The notes: generated by a model from the sequence alone, not told the origin. A stretch of 64,000 bases of DNA from Selenomonas dianae (GCF_030644225.1 NZ_CP128650.1:1126001-1190000), one strand, 5' to 3'; positions 27,198 through 35,551 are shown, counted from the stretch's first letter. Made by a program: numbers and translations.

Positions 27198-27871
27198 CGT
27201 GGTGTCTCCAGTTTGTAGCCAACCCCGCGTATCGTCTTGATCGCGTCACCCTCCCCTGCCGCATCCAGTTTTTTTCGCAGCATCTTCATATAGGAGTCAA
27301 TGTTGTTCGAGCTGACATCCGACTCAAGTCCCCAAATACGGTCGAGAATTATATCACGTGGCACAACGATGCCGATGTTCTGCGCGAGAAGGTCAAAAAG
27401 CTGGAACTCACGTGGAGAGAGTTGGATCATCCTGCCATTTTTTTCAAGAATATTTGCCGTACGGTTCAGCTTAAAGCCACCGATCTCGTCGACCTCATGC
27501 TGAATGCGTTGTGTCGCACGCCGTCCGAGTGCACGCAGACGCGCGAGCAGTTCCGAGAACTCGAACGGCTTTACAAGATAGTCGTCCGCCCCCGCATCAA
27601 GCCCCGTCACGCGATCCTCTACCGAGTCCCGCGCCGTCAACATAAGGATTGCACGGTCATAGCCGCTGCGCCTGAGACGTGCACATGCCTCGACGCCCGT
27701 TTCCCCCGGCATCATCCAGTCCAGAATCAGAATATCGTACTCCGCATAGGTTGCATATTCGTAGATGTCACTGCCGTCCGTCACCCACTCGACCGAGATG
27801 TCGTTCTGTTCGAGCATATATTGAATGAGCTTCCCGAGCCGCAGATCATCTTCCGCCAGAAGCACACGCAT
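27194..27871 (-). CDS. OmpR/PhoB-family response regulator
   Basis: Receiver domain with the acidic pair in MRVLLAEDDLRLG, phosphoacceptor aspartate in ILILDWMMPGETG, and K in YLVKPFEFSELLAR, followed by a winged-helix DNA-binding domain (LSPREFQLFDLLAQNIGIVV to KTIRGVGYKLE). I use the ATG at 27871 because GGGGAG is eight bases upstream; the longer reading adds 14 non-conserved residues. Partner of the adjacent histidine kinase. Confidence 0.92.
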   Translation of the reverse strand: MRVLLAEDDLRLGKLIQYMLEQNDISVEWVTDGSDIYEYATYAEYDILILDWMMPGETGVEACARLRRSGYDRAILMLTARDSVEDRVTGLDAGADDYLVKPFEFSELLARLRALGRRATQRIQHEVDEIGGFKLNRTANILEKNGRMIQLSPREFQLFDLLAQNIGIVVPRDIILDRIWGLESDVSSNNIDSYMKMLRKKLDAAGEGDAIKTIRGVGYKLETPR

Positions 27872-27913
27872 CATATCATCTCCCCGCTGATTGTATTCCA
27901 TTTTTCCTAGCAA

Positions 27914-27919
27914 AGTATA
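27914..27919 (-). promoter_or_regulatory. Possible -10 of the response regulator-kinase-ecfA operon
   Basis: Minus-strand TATACT at 27919-27914, about 45 bp before the start codon; no good -35 at 17 bp. Weak support. Confidence 0.35.
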
Positions 27920-27947
27920 CGAAAGCGAGGTGAAAGATAAATGAAAA

Positions 27948-29135
27948 TCAGCGCATCATGGGATGATCTCCTGCGATCATCCCATAGAAAACAAGTGCGC
28001 CAAGTCCATAGCCACAAAACATAACAAGCCCCATAGGGATTGCCGTGTGATCGCCTGCAATGCCAACCACCGGCATCATGCACGCGCCGAGCAGCATGGA
28101 GAAACAGCCAATCAGCGCGGATGCGCTGCCCGCATTCTTTCCCTGCCGCGAAAGTGCAAGGGAAAAACTCGCCGCCCCCATGACCGAGAGCGGAACAACC
28201 GTGAGAAACAGCAGAATGACAATCACCGCAAGTGGCACGGCAAAGACAAAGCCCGCCATGAGCAGAATACTCCCGAAGAACGGAACCAGTACAGCATATT
28301 TCAGCATCATAATATCCGGAACGCGCCCCGCAAGGCGTGCGGGCAGAATCCCTGCAAGCAGCAACCCGGCTCCGATCACGGCAAATATGAGACTGTACCC
28401 CTGTGCCGAAACTCCATAGACATTTTGAAAGACGAATGACGATCCTGAAAGATAGGAAAAGAACGCCCCGAATACAAAACATTGGAGAAGGCAGTGACCG
28501 AGGAAATAGCGGTCATGCAGAAGCGTCGGAAACTTCTTCAGTGAGTCAGTCATATTGGCACTGCGCGCATCTTTCGGCAACGTTTCCTGATAGAGCAGCG
28601 TCGCCCCCGCGAGTAATACACCAATGATGGTGAGGAGCACGAAGGTCGCGCGCCAGTCGGCAAACAGTAGGATCTGCCCGCCGATAACGGGCGCGATGAT
28701 CGGCGCAAAGCCGTTTACCATCATGAGGATCGCAAAAAATCGCGTCAGCTCCGCTCCCTCGCAGACATCGCGCGCAATCGCACGCGCAATAACAATGCCG
28801 CTTGCCCCCGCAAAGCCCGCGCAGAAGCGGAAGAAAAGGAAGAGATAAATATCCTCGGAAAGTACACAGCCGAGTGTCGCACCGATGAATACGAGCATCC
28901 CAATGAAGAGCGGTATCCGCCGCCCATGGAGATCGCTCAGAGGCCCTGCGAGAATCTGTCCGAGTGCCATGCCGAGCGTCGTCATCGTCAGTGTCAGCTG
29001 GACGAGCGACGTCGAGACACCAAAAGCCGTCTGCACTTCGGGCAGTGCAGGCAGATACATATCCGTTGAAAGCGGTGCAATTGCCGTCATCATACCAAGA
29101 AACACTGTCAGCCAGAGGCGTGTGCGTGTATTCAT
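27948..29135 (-). CDS. Bcr/CflA-family MFS multidrug efflux protein
   Basis: A proton-driven inner-membrane exporter with about 12 membrane segments. The opening LGMMTAIAPLSTDMYLPALPEV and the segment GPLSDLHGRRIPLFIG (motif A) are characteristic of Bcr/CflA drug resistance proteins. I place the start at 29135, 11 bases after the ThrE stop and after AGGGGG; upstream in-frame codons lie inside the previous gene. Actual substrates cannot be inferred. A perfect hairpin (27958-27985) covers its last codons. Confidence 0.9.
   Translation of the reverse strand: MNTRTRLWLTVFLGMMTAIAPLSTDMYLPALPEVQTAFGVSTSLVQLTLTMTTLGMALGQILAGPLSDLHGRRIPLFIGMLVFIGATLGCVLSEDIYLFLFFRFCAGFAGASGIVIARAIARDVCEGAELTRFFAILMMVNGFAPIIAPVIGGQILLFADWRATFVLLTIIGVLLAGATLLYQETLPKDARSANMTDSLKKFPTLLHDRYFLGHCLLQCFVFGAFFSYLSGSSFVFQNVYGVSAQGYSLIFAVIGAGLLLAGILPARLAGRVPDIMMLKYAVLVPFFGSILLMAGFVFAVPLAVIVILLFLTVVPLSVMGAASFSLALSRQGKNAGSASALIGCFSMLLGACMMPVVGIAGDHTAIPMGLVMFCGYGLGALVFYGMIAGDHPMMR
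27958..27985 (-). terminator. Hairpin at the end of the MFS gene, possible weak terminator
   Basis: Perfect 11-bp arms ATGGGATGATC / GATCATCCCAT (27958-27968, 27975-27985). On the minus strand the T-rich stretch begins only about nine bases later, so it may act as a stability hairpin rather than a true terminator. Confidence 0.4.
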
Positions 29136-29145
29136 CGCCATCCCC

Positions 29146-30417
29146 CTATTTCTCTTCGACGGCACAGCATTCCTCCGTGCAAGATGTCCCTTCTTTTTTC
29201 CTGCGACGCATCAGCCATGCCTGTACCGTATCCCAAATCGCCGTCGCTATGACAATCCCTGCCGCTATCGATACGGCATAGAGGAACGTCTTGATCCCCT
29301 GCGTTCCGAACTTCTCCCAATTGGCAGCGACAGCATAGAACATTGTACGATAGAGCGAGCCGCCCGGCACCATCGCGATCACGCCGATGATGAGGAAGAT
29401 CGTCGCGGGACATTTGTAGATACGCGCCAAAATCTCCGCCGCAATCGTTGCAAAGATCGCACCCGCAAAGTAACCCGCAAACTCATTCCAGTCCATCGCG
29501 ACAAAGAGCATTGTAAAGCCCCAAGCCCCCATACAGACCACCGCCCCCATGACAGCATCCTTGAAGTGTCCGTGCCAGAGCAGATGAAAGCAGAAACCGC
29601 CGACAAACGAAGTCAGGAGATAGACCCATCCCGCCGTCTCAAAGGCGATGAGCGTCCCCGTCGCACTGAATGCGAATCCTGTCGCGATGAGAAGACTCAG
29701 GATGAATGCCTCGGCACTTTTGAGCAGCCCCGAAATCGTCTCCTGACTAAACATATCGCGGATGGAGTTCATGAGTGCGAGCCCCGGAATGACGGGCATG
29801 ATATTACCCATATTGATGGCGGCGGGATGGATGTCCATACCGAACCACATGAAAGAGTTTGCAAGTATCCCTCCGACGAAGCTGAGCAGGACAAGCGCAA
29901 AGTACGGATTCAGTTTCGTCTGTCCGAGAAGGTATTGCAAAAGGCGCAGGAGCACCCCAACAATGCCCGCACATACAGCATCCTCGAACCGCCCGCCGAA
30001 GAATGCGGAGAAACTCGCGGCAATCAGTGCCCAATAGAACAACGATGCCTTGAGGGAGATCTCCTCCATCGTGTCGATCTCCCGAATGCGCTGCTTGATC
30101 TCGTCCGAGGTCATGGGATGAGCGCAGATCTCGCGCGAAAGCTGATTCAGTGCCTTGAGCCGCTGAAAGTCGAAGTTCTGCCCCGGCACGCGCCGCATCT
30201 GCGTGAGCACGCCGATATCAGCACCACGCAGCGTCACGATGATACTGGATGTAATGACCATCACATCCACATGACGTACCCCGTACGCACGGCAGATAAA
30301 ATTGATCGTACGCTCCACGCGACTGACCTCCGCGCCCGTCACAAGCATACGCTGACCGATGTCGATGGCGCGTTCAAGGATATTATTGATGTTGATTCGT
30401 GCTGTTTCATTTATCAT
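29146..30417 (-). CDS. ThrE-family threonine/serine exporter (fused DUF1212-DUF3815)
   Basis: Membrane protein of about 423 residues beginning MINETARININNIL. The N-terminal soluble/DUF1212 part has GAEVSRVERTINFICRAYGV. Several membrane segments follow, and the C-terminal DUF3815-like part has GFTMLFVAMDWNEFAGYFAG and IIGVIAMVPGGSLYRTMFY. The family exports threonine and serine. The start at 30417 is preferred because upstream ATG/GTG codons overlap the promoter (30428-30456). There is no Shine-Dalgarno sequence, and the predicted mRNA begins within about 4 nt of this ATG. Confidence 0.87.
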   Translation of the reverse strand: MINETARININNILERAIDIGQRMLVTGAEVSRVERTINFICRAYGVRHVDVMVITSSIIVTLRGADIGVLTQMRRVPGQNFDFQRLKALNQLSREICAHPMTSDEIKQRIREIDTMEEISLKASLFYWALIAASFSAFFGGRFEDAVCAGIVGVLLRLLQYLLGQTKLNPYFALVLLSFVGGILANSFMWFGMDIHPAAINMGNIMPVIPGLALMNSIRDMFSQETISGLLKSAEAFILSLLIATGFAFSATGTLIAFETAGWVYLLTSFVGGFCFHLLWHGHFKDAVMGAVVCMGAWGFTMLFVAMDWNEFAGYFAGAIFATIAAEILARIYKCPATIFLIIGVIAMVPGGSLYRTMFYAVAANWEKFGTQGIKTFLYAVSIAAGIVIATAIWDTVQAWLMRRRKKEGTSCTEECCAVEEK

Positions 30418-30427
30418 AATGAACATA

Positions 30428-30456
30428 GTTATAGCATGAGATGGCGGTCTTGTCAC
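30428..30456 (-). promoter_or_regulatory. Promoter of the ThrE-MFS operon, predicts a leaderless mRNA
   Basis: Minus-strand GTGACA (30456-30451), 17-bp spacer ending TGC, and -10 TATAAC (30433-30428). Both hexamers match consensus in five of six positions, with an extended TGC. Transcription is expected to start near 30420-30421, three or four bases before the start codon at 30417. Confidence 0.65.
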
Positions 30457-30468
30457 GTCTTTTCATAC

Positions 30469-30502
30469 AAAAAGAGCAAAGCCCCCTTGCGAGACTATGC
30501 TC
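30469..30502 (-). terminator. Terminator after glmS
   Basis: Stem GAGCATAGTC / GGCTTTGCTC (30502-30493 with 30483-30474 on the minus strand) with one mismatch, followed by TTTTT. It lies 18 bp past the glmS stop. Confidence 0.7.
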
Positions 30503-30520
30503 CCGTGATAATCTCTACTG

Positions 30521-32350
30521 CTATTCTACCGTAACCGACTTCGCAAGATTGCGCGGCTTGTCCACATCGCAGCCGCGCGTAATCGCCGCATAATAGGCGA
30601 GCAACTGGAGCGGAATCACCGAGAGGATCGGCATGATGAACTCATCCGTCGCCGGGACGTGCATGACGTGATCGACATACTTCTTGAGCTCCGTATCCCC
30701 ATCTGCCGCGATCCCGATGACCACTGCATCGCGCGCCTTGACCTCCTTGATGTTGGAAAGGGTCTTCTCGTAGACATTGCGCTGCGTCGCAAGTGCGATG
30801 ACAGGAACACCCTCGACAATAAGAGCAAGTGTGCCGTGTTTGAGCTCGCCCGCTGCATACGCCTCAGCATGAATATAGGAAATCTCCTTCAGCTTCAGAG
30901 CACCCTCAAGTGACACGGCATAGTCCAGACCGCGCCCGATGTAAAAAACATCCTCGTTGAAGCCGTACTGCTTCGCAAAGGTCTTGATCGGATCCACATC
31001 GGACAAGATCTCCGAAACCTGCGCCGGAATCTCGTGCAGCTGTGCGACCAGCTGCGCCGTGCGCTCCGCCGTAATCGACTGCTTGATCTCCGCCATGTAA
31101 AGTGCAAGCATAAAGAAGAGAACAAGCTGTGTTGTGTACGCTTTCGTCGATGCGACCGCAATCTCAGGTCCTGCCCATGTATAGACAACCTGATCCGCCT
31201 CACGGGCAACCGACGAGCCGACTACATTCGTGATGGCGAGGGTCTTTGCCCCGCGCCGCTTTGACTCCTTAAGTGCGGCAAGCGTGTCACTTGTCTCACC
31301 CGACTGTGATACCACAATCAGAAGCGTGTGTTCGTCGACAATCGGATCGCGATAGCGGAATTCCGAGGCGACATCCACCTCAACAAGCACACGCGCCAGC
31401 TTCTCGATGTAGTACTTGCCGACCAGTCCCGCATGATATGCCGTGCCGCAGGCAACGATGTAGATCTTGTTGAACGAGTTCAGATAGTCTGCATCCCACG
31501 CGAGTTCCTCAAAGGAGATGGCTTTTTTGTCCGCCGTGATGCGTTGACTCATCGTGTCGCGCACCGCCTTCGGCTGTTCATTGATCTCCTTGAGCATGAA
31601 ATGCTCGTAACCGCCCTTTTCCGCTGCCTCAGCGTTCCATGTAACCTCGAACACCTTCTTCGGCACGGGTGCGCCAAGATGGTTTGTCACCTCGACCGCG
31701 TCCTTGCGGACAATGGCAACTTCACCGTCCGCCAGTATATAGGTGCGTCGTGTCTTTGAAATAATGGCGGGGATGTCCGAAGCAATAAAGTTCTCGCCCT
31801 CACCAAGTCCAATGATGAGAGGGTTATCCTGCTTCGTGCAGATGAGCATATCGGGATGCCGACGGCTCATGAACGTGAGCGCATACGATCCTTCAATCCG
31901 CTCCAAAACCGCACGAACGGCGGCGACAAAGTCCCCGCTGTAGACCTCTTCCAAGAGGTGCACAACAACCTCCGTATCCGTCTCGGACTTAAAGACGTGC
32001 CCCTTTGCGATGAGTTCTTCCTTCAGCGAAAGATAGTTCTCGATGATGCCGTTGTGCACGATAGCAAAGTCGCCATGGCAGTCCGTGTGCGGGTGCGAGT
32101 TCACATCCGACGGACGACCGTGCGTCGCCCATCGCGTATGCCCAATGCCGAGGGTACCCACGGGCACATTTCCCTTGATCTTGTCGCGCAGCGCAGCAAG
32201 ACGTCCGACGCTCTTCTCCACGCGAATGTTCTCACCATCGTAGACAGCAATACCCGCTGAGTCATAGCCGCGATACTCAAGCTTCGACAGACCGTCGAGC
32301 AGAAACTCCGCCGCCTGACGATCTCCGACATAACCGACAATTCCACACAT
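30521..32350 (-). CDS. glmS: Glutamine-fructose-6-phosphate aminotransferase (isomerizing)
   Basis: Makes glucosamine-6-phosphate for peptidoglycan and lipopolysaccharide. The 609 residues begin MCGIVGYVGDRQ with the nucleophile C2, followed by the class II glutaminase domain (GIGHTRWATHGRPSDVNSHP), then two SIS sugar-isomerase domains (VSQSGETSDTLAALKESK and LKLKEISYIHAEAYAAGELKHG) and the terminal DKPRNLAKSVTVE. Expression is controlled by a self-cleaving ribozyme in its leader (see 32375-32534). Confidence 0.98.
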   Translation of the reverse strand: MCGIVGYVGDRQAAEFLLDGLSKLEYRGYDSAGIAVYDGENIRVEKSVGRLAALRDKIKGNVPVGTLGIGHTRWATHGRPSDVNSHPHTDCHGDFAIVHNGIIENYLSLKEELIAKGHVFKSETDTEVVVHLLEEVYSGDFVAAVRAVLERIEGSYALTFMSRRHPDMLICTKQDNPLIIGLGEGENFIASDIPAIISKTRRTYILADGEVAIVRKDAVEVTNHLGAPVPKKVFEVTWNAEAAEKGGYEHFMLKEINEQPKAVRDTMSQRITADKKAISFEELAWDADYLNSFNKIYIVACGTAYHAGLVGKYYIEKLARVLVEVDVASEFRYRDPIVDEHTLLIVVSQSGETSDTLAALKESKRRGAKTLAITNVVGSSVAREADQVVYTWAGPEIAVASTKAYTTQLVLFFMLALYMAEIKQSITAERTAQLVAQLHEIPAQVSEILSDVDPIKTFAKQYGFNEDVFYIGRGLDYAVSLEGALKLKEISYIHAEAYAAGELKHGTLALIVEGVPVIALATQRNVYEKTLSNIKEVKARDAVVIGIAADGDTELKKYVDHVMHVPATDEFIMPILSVIPLQLLAYYAAITRGCDVDKPRNLAKSVTVE

Positions 32351-32374
32351 AAAAATACCTCCTGACAGAAAACT

Positions 32375-32534
32375 CTTCTCTCAAGGATTTCGCTCCATCT
32401 GCAGCTTTGTCCGCAGGGTCGCCCCTGCGCTTTGACCGCAGACTCTCGACAGAGCGTGCCGGAAGGCATCCGCTGACGGCTCGACAACCTTCTCCTCGTC
32501 CTCTGAAATACAATCTATTTTCAGAGCCAGCGCT
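32375..32534 (-). ncRNA. glmS glucosamine-6-phosphate-dependent ribozyme
   Basis: Directly upstream of glmS the minus strand reads AGCGCTGG at the 5' end, then a P1 stem CTCTGAAA/TTTCAGAG, then GACGAGGAGAAGGTTGTCGA, and AGCGGATGCCTTCCGGC, the conserved core of glmS ribozymes. Known members cleave just 5' of the GCGC motif, which here predicts cleavage between 32534 (A) and 32533 (G). Binding of glucosamine-6-phosphate then lowers glmS mRNA levels. The 3' boundary is approximate. Confidence 0.92.
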
Positions 32535-32574
32535 AAGAAATACTAGGAAGCTATCTCTTTTCCATAAAAGAAAT

Positions 32575-32599
32575 CCCCATGCACCAACAGTGCATGGGG
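32575..32599 (-). terminator. Terminator of the uppP-pth-radical SAM operon
   Basis: Perfect 10-bp stem CCCCATGCAC / GTGCATGGGG (32575-32584, 32590-32599), 5-nt loop, followed on the minus strand by ATTTCTTTTA. It lies 27 bp past the radical SAM stop, and a glmS promoter is predicted to initiate inside its first arm. Confidence 0.75.
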
Positions 32600-32601
32600 T
32601 C

Positions 32602-32630
32602 ATTCTATCCGATATTGCACAAGAAGTCAA
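32602..32630 (-). promoter_or_regulatory. Predicted glmS promoter overlapping the end of the radical SAM gene
   Basis: Minus-strand TTGACT (32630-32625), 17-bp spacer, TAGAAT (32607-32602). The -35 overlaps the stop of the radical SAM gene. The predicted start near 32595 lies within the terminator hairpin's first arm, so glmS transcripts would lack a complete hairpin. Confidence 0.6.
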
Positions 32631-33904
32631 TTCGTTACGTAATGACTGAAGCTTCCTATCACAAGCTGTGGAAACTCCGCATGAAGTTCGTCCATAAATG
32701 TACGTGTCCCGACAGGCTCACTGACCGCCTCCGGCATAGTATGGAGGAAGAGCGTTGGATCGATGTTCAGATTCCGCATCTGGATCATCTGCACGGGCAG
32801 CGCACGAAAGAACTTCTGCCACGCCGTCAGCTCCTCCGCACGGTCGGTAAAGCCCGGGAAGTGGAGCAAATTCAGCGACACATAGACACCATGATCGAGT
32901 GCATAGCGCAGGGATTCCTTTACATTGTCCAGCGAATAACTCGCACGGTAATATGCGTTATAACTCTCGTCACGTGCACTGATGATGGAAACGCGCAGCG
33001 AGTCCAGCCCCGCATCCACAATTTTCCGCATCCCTGCAGGAAAGCCCGCATTCGAGTTCATATTGATCTGACCACGCGCGGTGACGGCGCGAATCCTCCG
33101 AATGCCCTCTGCGATTCTGTCTGCCGCAAGCGATGGCTCGCCCTCACATCCCTGCCCGAAGCTGATGATCCCATCGGGCGCGATTGAGAGATGGTAGATG
33201 CCGACCTCGGCGATCTCCTCCGCCGTCGGAGAGAATGTGATGCGCTCCTGCGGCGATGGGCAGCACTCCGAGCTCTGCAGCGAGATACAGCCGAGGCAGT
33301 TCGCATTGCATACGGGTGAGGTTGGCACACCGCACTCCCACCGTCGGTAAAACAAATTTTGTGCCGTCAAACAGTGATAGTCCAGCGAGCAGTTCCCCAC
33401 TTGCTCCACGATGCGATTGTTCGGGAGTTCCTTCATCGTGCGGCGCACAAGTTTTTTGAGCTCCTTGCCATTGTAGTTGGCGGGATCCCACTTCTCATTT
33501 TCATCCGTATAGACAGCGGCAACATACAGTTCCCCTCCATACGATACAACAGCGGTATATCCATAGAGTGGCAGAGGTGCGGCATCATCGGTGCGAACGA
33601 ATGCCGGCAGATGCGTGCGCGTATAGCCCTGCGGCAAGATGCCAGCGACCGCCATCCCTGCAATCCGTTTCTCCTCACCGCCTGCCGTCTGTCCCACAGC
33701 CGTATGATCGGGCATAAACATGAGGTCGGCACTCTCGGGCAGCGGAATGAGATCGTCCGGACGAAGCGAAACATTCCGTGCGCCGATGCGCCCCATCGCA
33801 TGAACCCCCGCCGCCTCGCAAATATTTCCGTTTTTATCGGCGTAGACCGCCGTGATCTCGCCGCTATGTCTATGCGGACGTGCCGCCTGCTTCTTGGGCT
33901 TCAT
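32627..33904 (-). CDS. Radical SAM protein of unknown function
   Basis: 425 residues. The cluster motif is C199-x3-C203-x2-C206 (PVCNANCLGCISLQ), followed by features typical of a radical SAM barrel (ISFGQGCEGEPSLAADRIAE, INMNSNAGFPAGMRKIVDAG, LDSLRVSIISARDESYNAYY). The 190 residues before the motif are an N-terminal region I do not recognise; it has only a few cysteines and no known SPASM-like motif. The ATG at 33904 has a strong AGAGGGGAG site and overlaps the end of pth by 35 nt, so it is coupled to pth. Function not inferable; RNA or peptide modification is only a guess. Confidence 0.85.
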   Translation of the reverse strand: MKPKKQAARPHRHSGEITAVYADKNGNICEAAGVHAMGRIGARNVSLRPDDLIPLPESADLMFMPDHTAVGQTAGGEEKRIAGMAVAGILPQGYTRTHLPAFVRTDDAAPLPLYGYTAVVSYGGELYVAAVYTDENEKWDPANYNGKELKKLVRRTMKELPNNRIVEQVGNCSLDYHCLTAQNLFYRRWECGVPTSPVCNANCLGCISLQSSECCPSPQERITFSPTAEEIAEVGIYHLSIAPDGIISFGQGCEGEPSLAADRIAEGIRRIRAVTARGQINMNSNAGFPAGMRKIVDAGLDSLRVSIISARDESYNAYYRASYSLDNVKESLRYALDHGVYVSLNLLHFPGFTDRAEELTAWQKFFRALPVQMIQMRNLNIDPTLFLHTMPEAVSEPVGTRTFMDELHAEFPQLVIGSFSHYVTN

Positions 33905-34493
33905 GACTCCCCTCTTGTTTCTCTTTCTTCTTGTGTGGATTGTACTTGTTCATCGCAAAATCCACACCGTCCGTCACAATGCATTCCACCGCAGGCAGGA
34001 GGTAGTCAATCGCCGCACGAATTTTCGGTGCATCCTCCGACGAAAACGGCGCAAGCACATGGTTGATGACCGTCCATCCTGCGGGCGGGCGGCCGATGCC
34101 GATGCGGACACGCGCGAAGTCCTCACTGCCGACGTGGGCGAGGATGGACTTGATGCCGTTGTGCCCACCTGAACTGCCCTTTCTGCGAATGCGTACCATC
34201 CCCGCAGGGATATCCATATCGTCATGCACAACAATAAGATCGTCCGTATCCATCTTATAGTAGGAAAGCATCGGCCCGAGCGCCTCGCCGCTGTTGTTCA
34301 TATAGGTTAAGGGCTTTACGAGAAAGACTTTCTCCCCGCCAACGCGTACCTCGGTGATGGCAGAGAAAAAATCTTCCTTCCATGCGGGCGCATTCAGATG
34401 CGCTGCGAGTGCATCGACCAGCATAAAGCCGACATTGTGCTTTGTCTGTGCGTACTCCGTGCCGGGGTTGCCCAATCCTGCAATAATTTTCAT
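33870..34493 (-). CDS. pth: Peptidyl-tRNA hydrolase
   Basis: Recycles peptidyl-tRNA released from stalled ribosomes. The 207 residues have N9 (GLGNPG), catalytic H19 (QTKHNVGF), D in VVHDDMDIPAGMVRIRRKGSSGGHNGIKSI and the RVRIGIGRPP segment. The charged C-terminal tail (HKKKEKQEGSHEAQEAGG) extends past the usual end of the fold by about 20 residues and is the part that overlaps the radical SAM start. It lies 3 nt after uppP. Confidence 0.96.
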   Translation of the reverse strand: MKIIAGLGNPGTEYAQTKHNVGFMLVDALAAHLNAPAWKEDFFSAITEVRVGGEKVFLVKPLTYMNNSGEALGPMLSYYKMDTDDLIVVHDDMDIPAGMVRIRRKGSSGGHNGIKSILAHVGSEDFARVRIGIGRPPAGWTVINHVLAPFSSEDAPKIRAAIDYLLPAVECIVTDGVDFAMNKYNPHKKKEKQEGSHEAQEAGGTSA

Positions 34494-34496
34494 GTC

Positions 34497-35342
34497 TCAC
34501 TCCTTCGTCGGATCGCCAATCAGAAAGAGATAGGCAAGCACGACGATGCCGAGCGCGATGCGATACCAGCCGAACGCCGTGAAATCGTTGCGCTTGATGT
34601 AGCGCAGGAGGAATCGGATCGAGAGAATCGACACGATGAACGCCGTCACCATGCCAATGGCGAGGATCACGAGCTCCGCCCCCGTGTAGTTCCAACCAAA
34701 CTTCACGAGCTTCAGAAAGGACGCACCAAACATGACGGGAATCGCAAGAAAAAATGTGAACTCCGTGGCAACATAACGGCTTGCACCGAAGATGATGCCG
34801 CCGAGAATCGTCGCACCCGAGCGGCTCGTCCCCGGAACGAGCGAGAGCACCTGAAACATACCGATGATGAACGCCGTACGGTAGTCCAGTGCGGCAAGAT
34901 CGTCCACGCGTGGTGTGCGCCGCTTGTTGAAGCGTTCCACTACAATGAAGAGCACGCCGTAGAGAATCAGCATCGCGGCGACCACGGGCGCATTCATGAA
35001 ATGTTCTTCCATGTATTTATTGAACGCAAGCCCGATCACGGCGGCGGGCAGACAGGCGACGATGACCTTGCCCCAGAGATCGAACGTCGCGCGACGCTCT
35101 GCCTCTGACTTACTCTTTAGGAATGGGTTGAGCTTTTCGAGATTCAGCACAACAACGGCGAGAATCGCGCCGAGCTGAATCACAACGAGGAACATATCCA
35201 TGAATGCCGTCGACACATCGAGCCGAATGAACTCATCGACGAGGATCATATGCCCCGTGCTCGATACGGGAAGCCACTCCGTCAATCCCTCCACGATGCC
35301 CAGAATGACAACCTTCACCAGTTCCATCAATGAAATATCCAC
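34497..35342 (-). CDS. uppP: Undecaprenyl-diphosphate phosphatase
   Basis: BacA-type integral membrane phosphatase that recycles undecaprenyl pyrophosphate for peptidoglycan and LPS synthesis; loss lowers bacitracin tolerance. The 281 residues hold the two active-site motifs [17 protein letters not shown] (about 18-34) and [19 protein letters not shown] (about 172-190) among about eight membrane segments. A MITE-like element occupies the leader between its start codon and the promoter at 35543-35551. Confidence 0.96.
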   Translation of the reverse strand: MDISLMELVKVVILGIVEGLTEWLPVSSTGHMILVDEFIRLDVSTAFMDMFLVVIQLGAILAVVVLNLEKLNPFLKSKSEAERRATFDLWGKVIVACLPAAVIGLAFNKYMEEHFMNAPVVAAMLILYGVLFIVVERFNKRRTPRVDDLAALDYRTAFIIGMFQVLSLVPGTSRSGATILGGIIFGASRYVATEFTFFLAIPVMFGASFLKLVKFGWNYTGAELVILAIGMVTAFIVSILSIRFLLRYIKRNDFTAFGWYRIALGIVVLAYLFLIGDPTKE

Positions 35343-35367
35343 TGTAAATGTACTCCTCCTCTGCTAG

Positions 35368-35527
35368 GGAAGCACTGATAAATTCAGCCACACCAACTTA
35401 GTGCCTCTTTTTTACCCGTACTTTGTCGTCAAATCCTCCACATGGCCTTTGCTATGCCTCCGGTTTGCCTCCTTAGTTCGGACGAAAAATCTACGCCAAT
35501 CTGAGGGTCTATTTCATCAGCGATTCC
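35368..35527. mobile_element. MITE-like element, copy 1 (160 bp)
   Basis: Begins GGAAGCACTGATAAATTC and ends ATTTCATCAGCGATTCC, so the ends form imperfect inverted repeats (GGAAGCACTGATAAA against GGAATCGCTGATGAA). It is flanked by CTAG (35364-35367) and TTAG (35528-35531), a 4-bp near-duplication. About 80 percent alike to copy 2 at 39920-40081. No coding capacity. The ends resemble IS5-group termini, so mobilisation in trans by an IS5-type transposase is a reasonable inference. No transposase is in this window. Confidence 0.8.
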
Positions 35528-35542
35528 TTAGAAATCTCGCCT

Positions 35543-35551
35543 ATTATAGCA
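35543..35551 (-). promoter_or_regulatory. Extended -10 promoter element of uppP
   Basis: Minus-strand TGCTATAAT with a perfect -10 (35548-35543). The -35 is poor. Transcription would start at about 35536, so the MITE at 35368-35527 lies wholly inside the uppP 5' leader. Confidence 0.6.

Noticed and set aside
27907-28482. Minus-strand frame of 191 codons in another phase of the MFS gene
   Set aside because: Out-of-frame reading of the Bcr/CflA gene; cysteine/arginine-rich and without a recognisable start.
28885-30534. Plus-strand frame of 549 codons
   Set aside because: It is antisense to the ThrE and MFS genes, rich in Arg/His/Pro/Glu and shows no family motifs. It also lacks a ribosome binding site and spans the promoter and terminator between ThrE and glmS.
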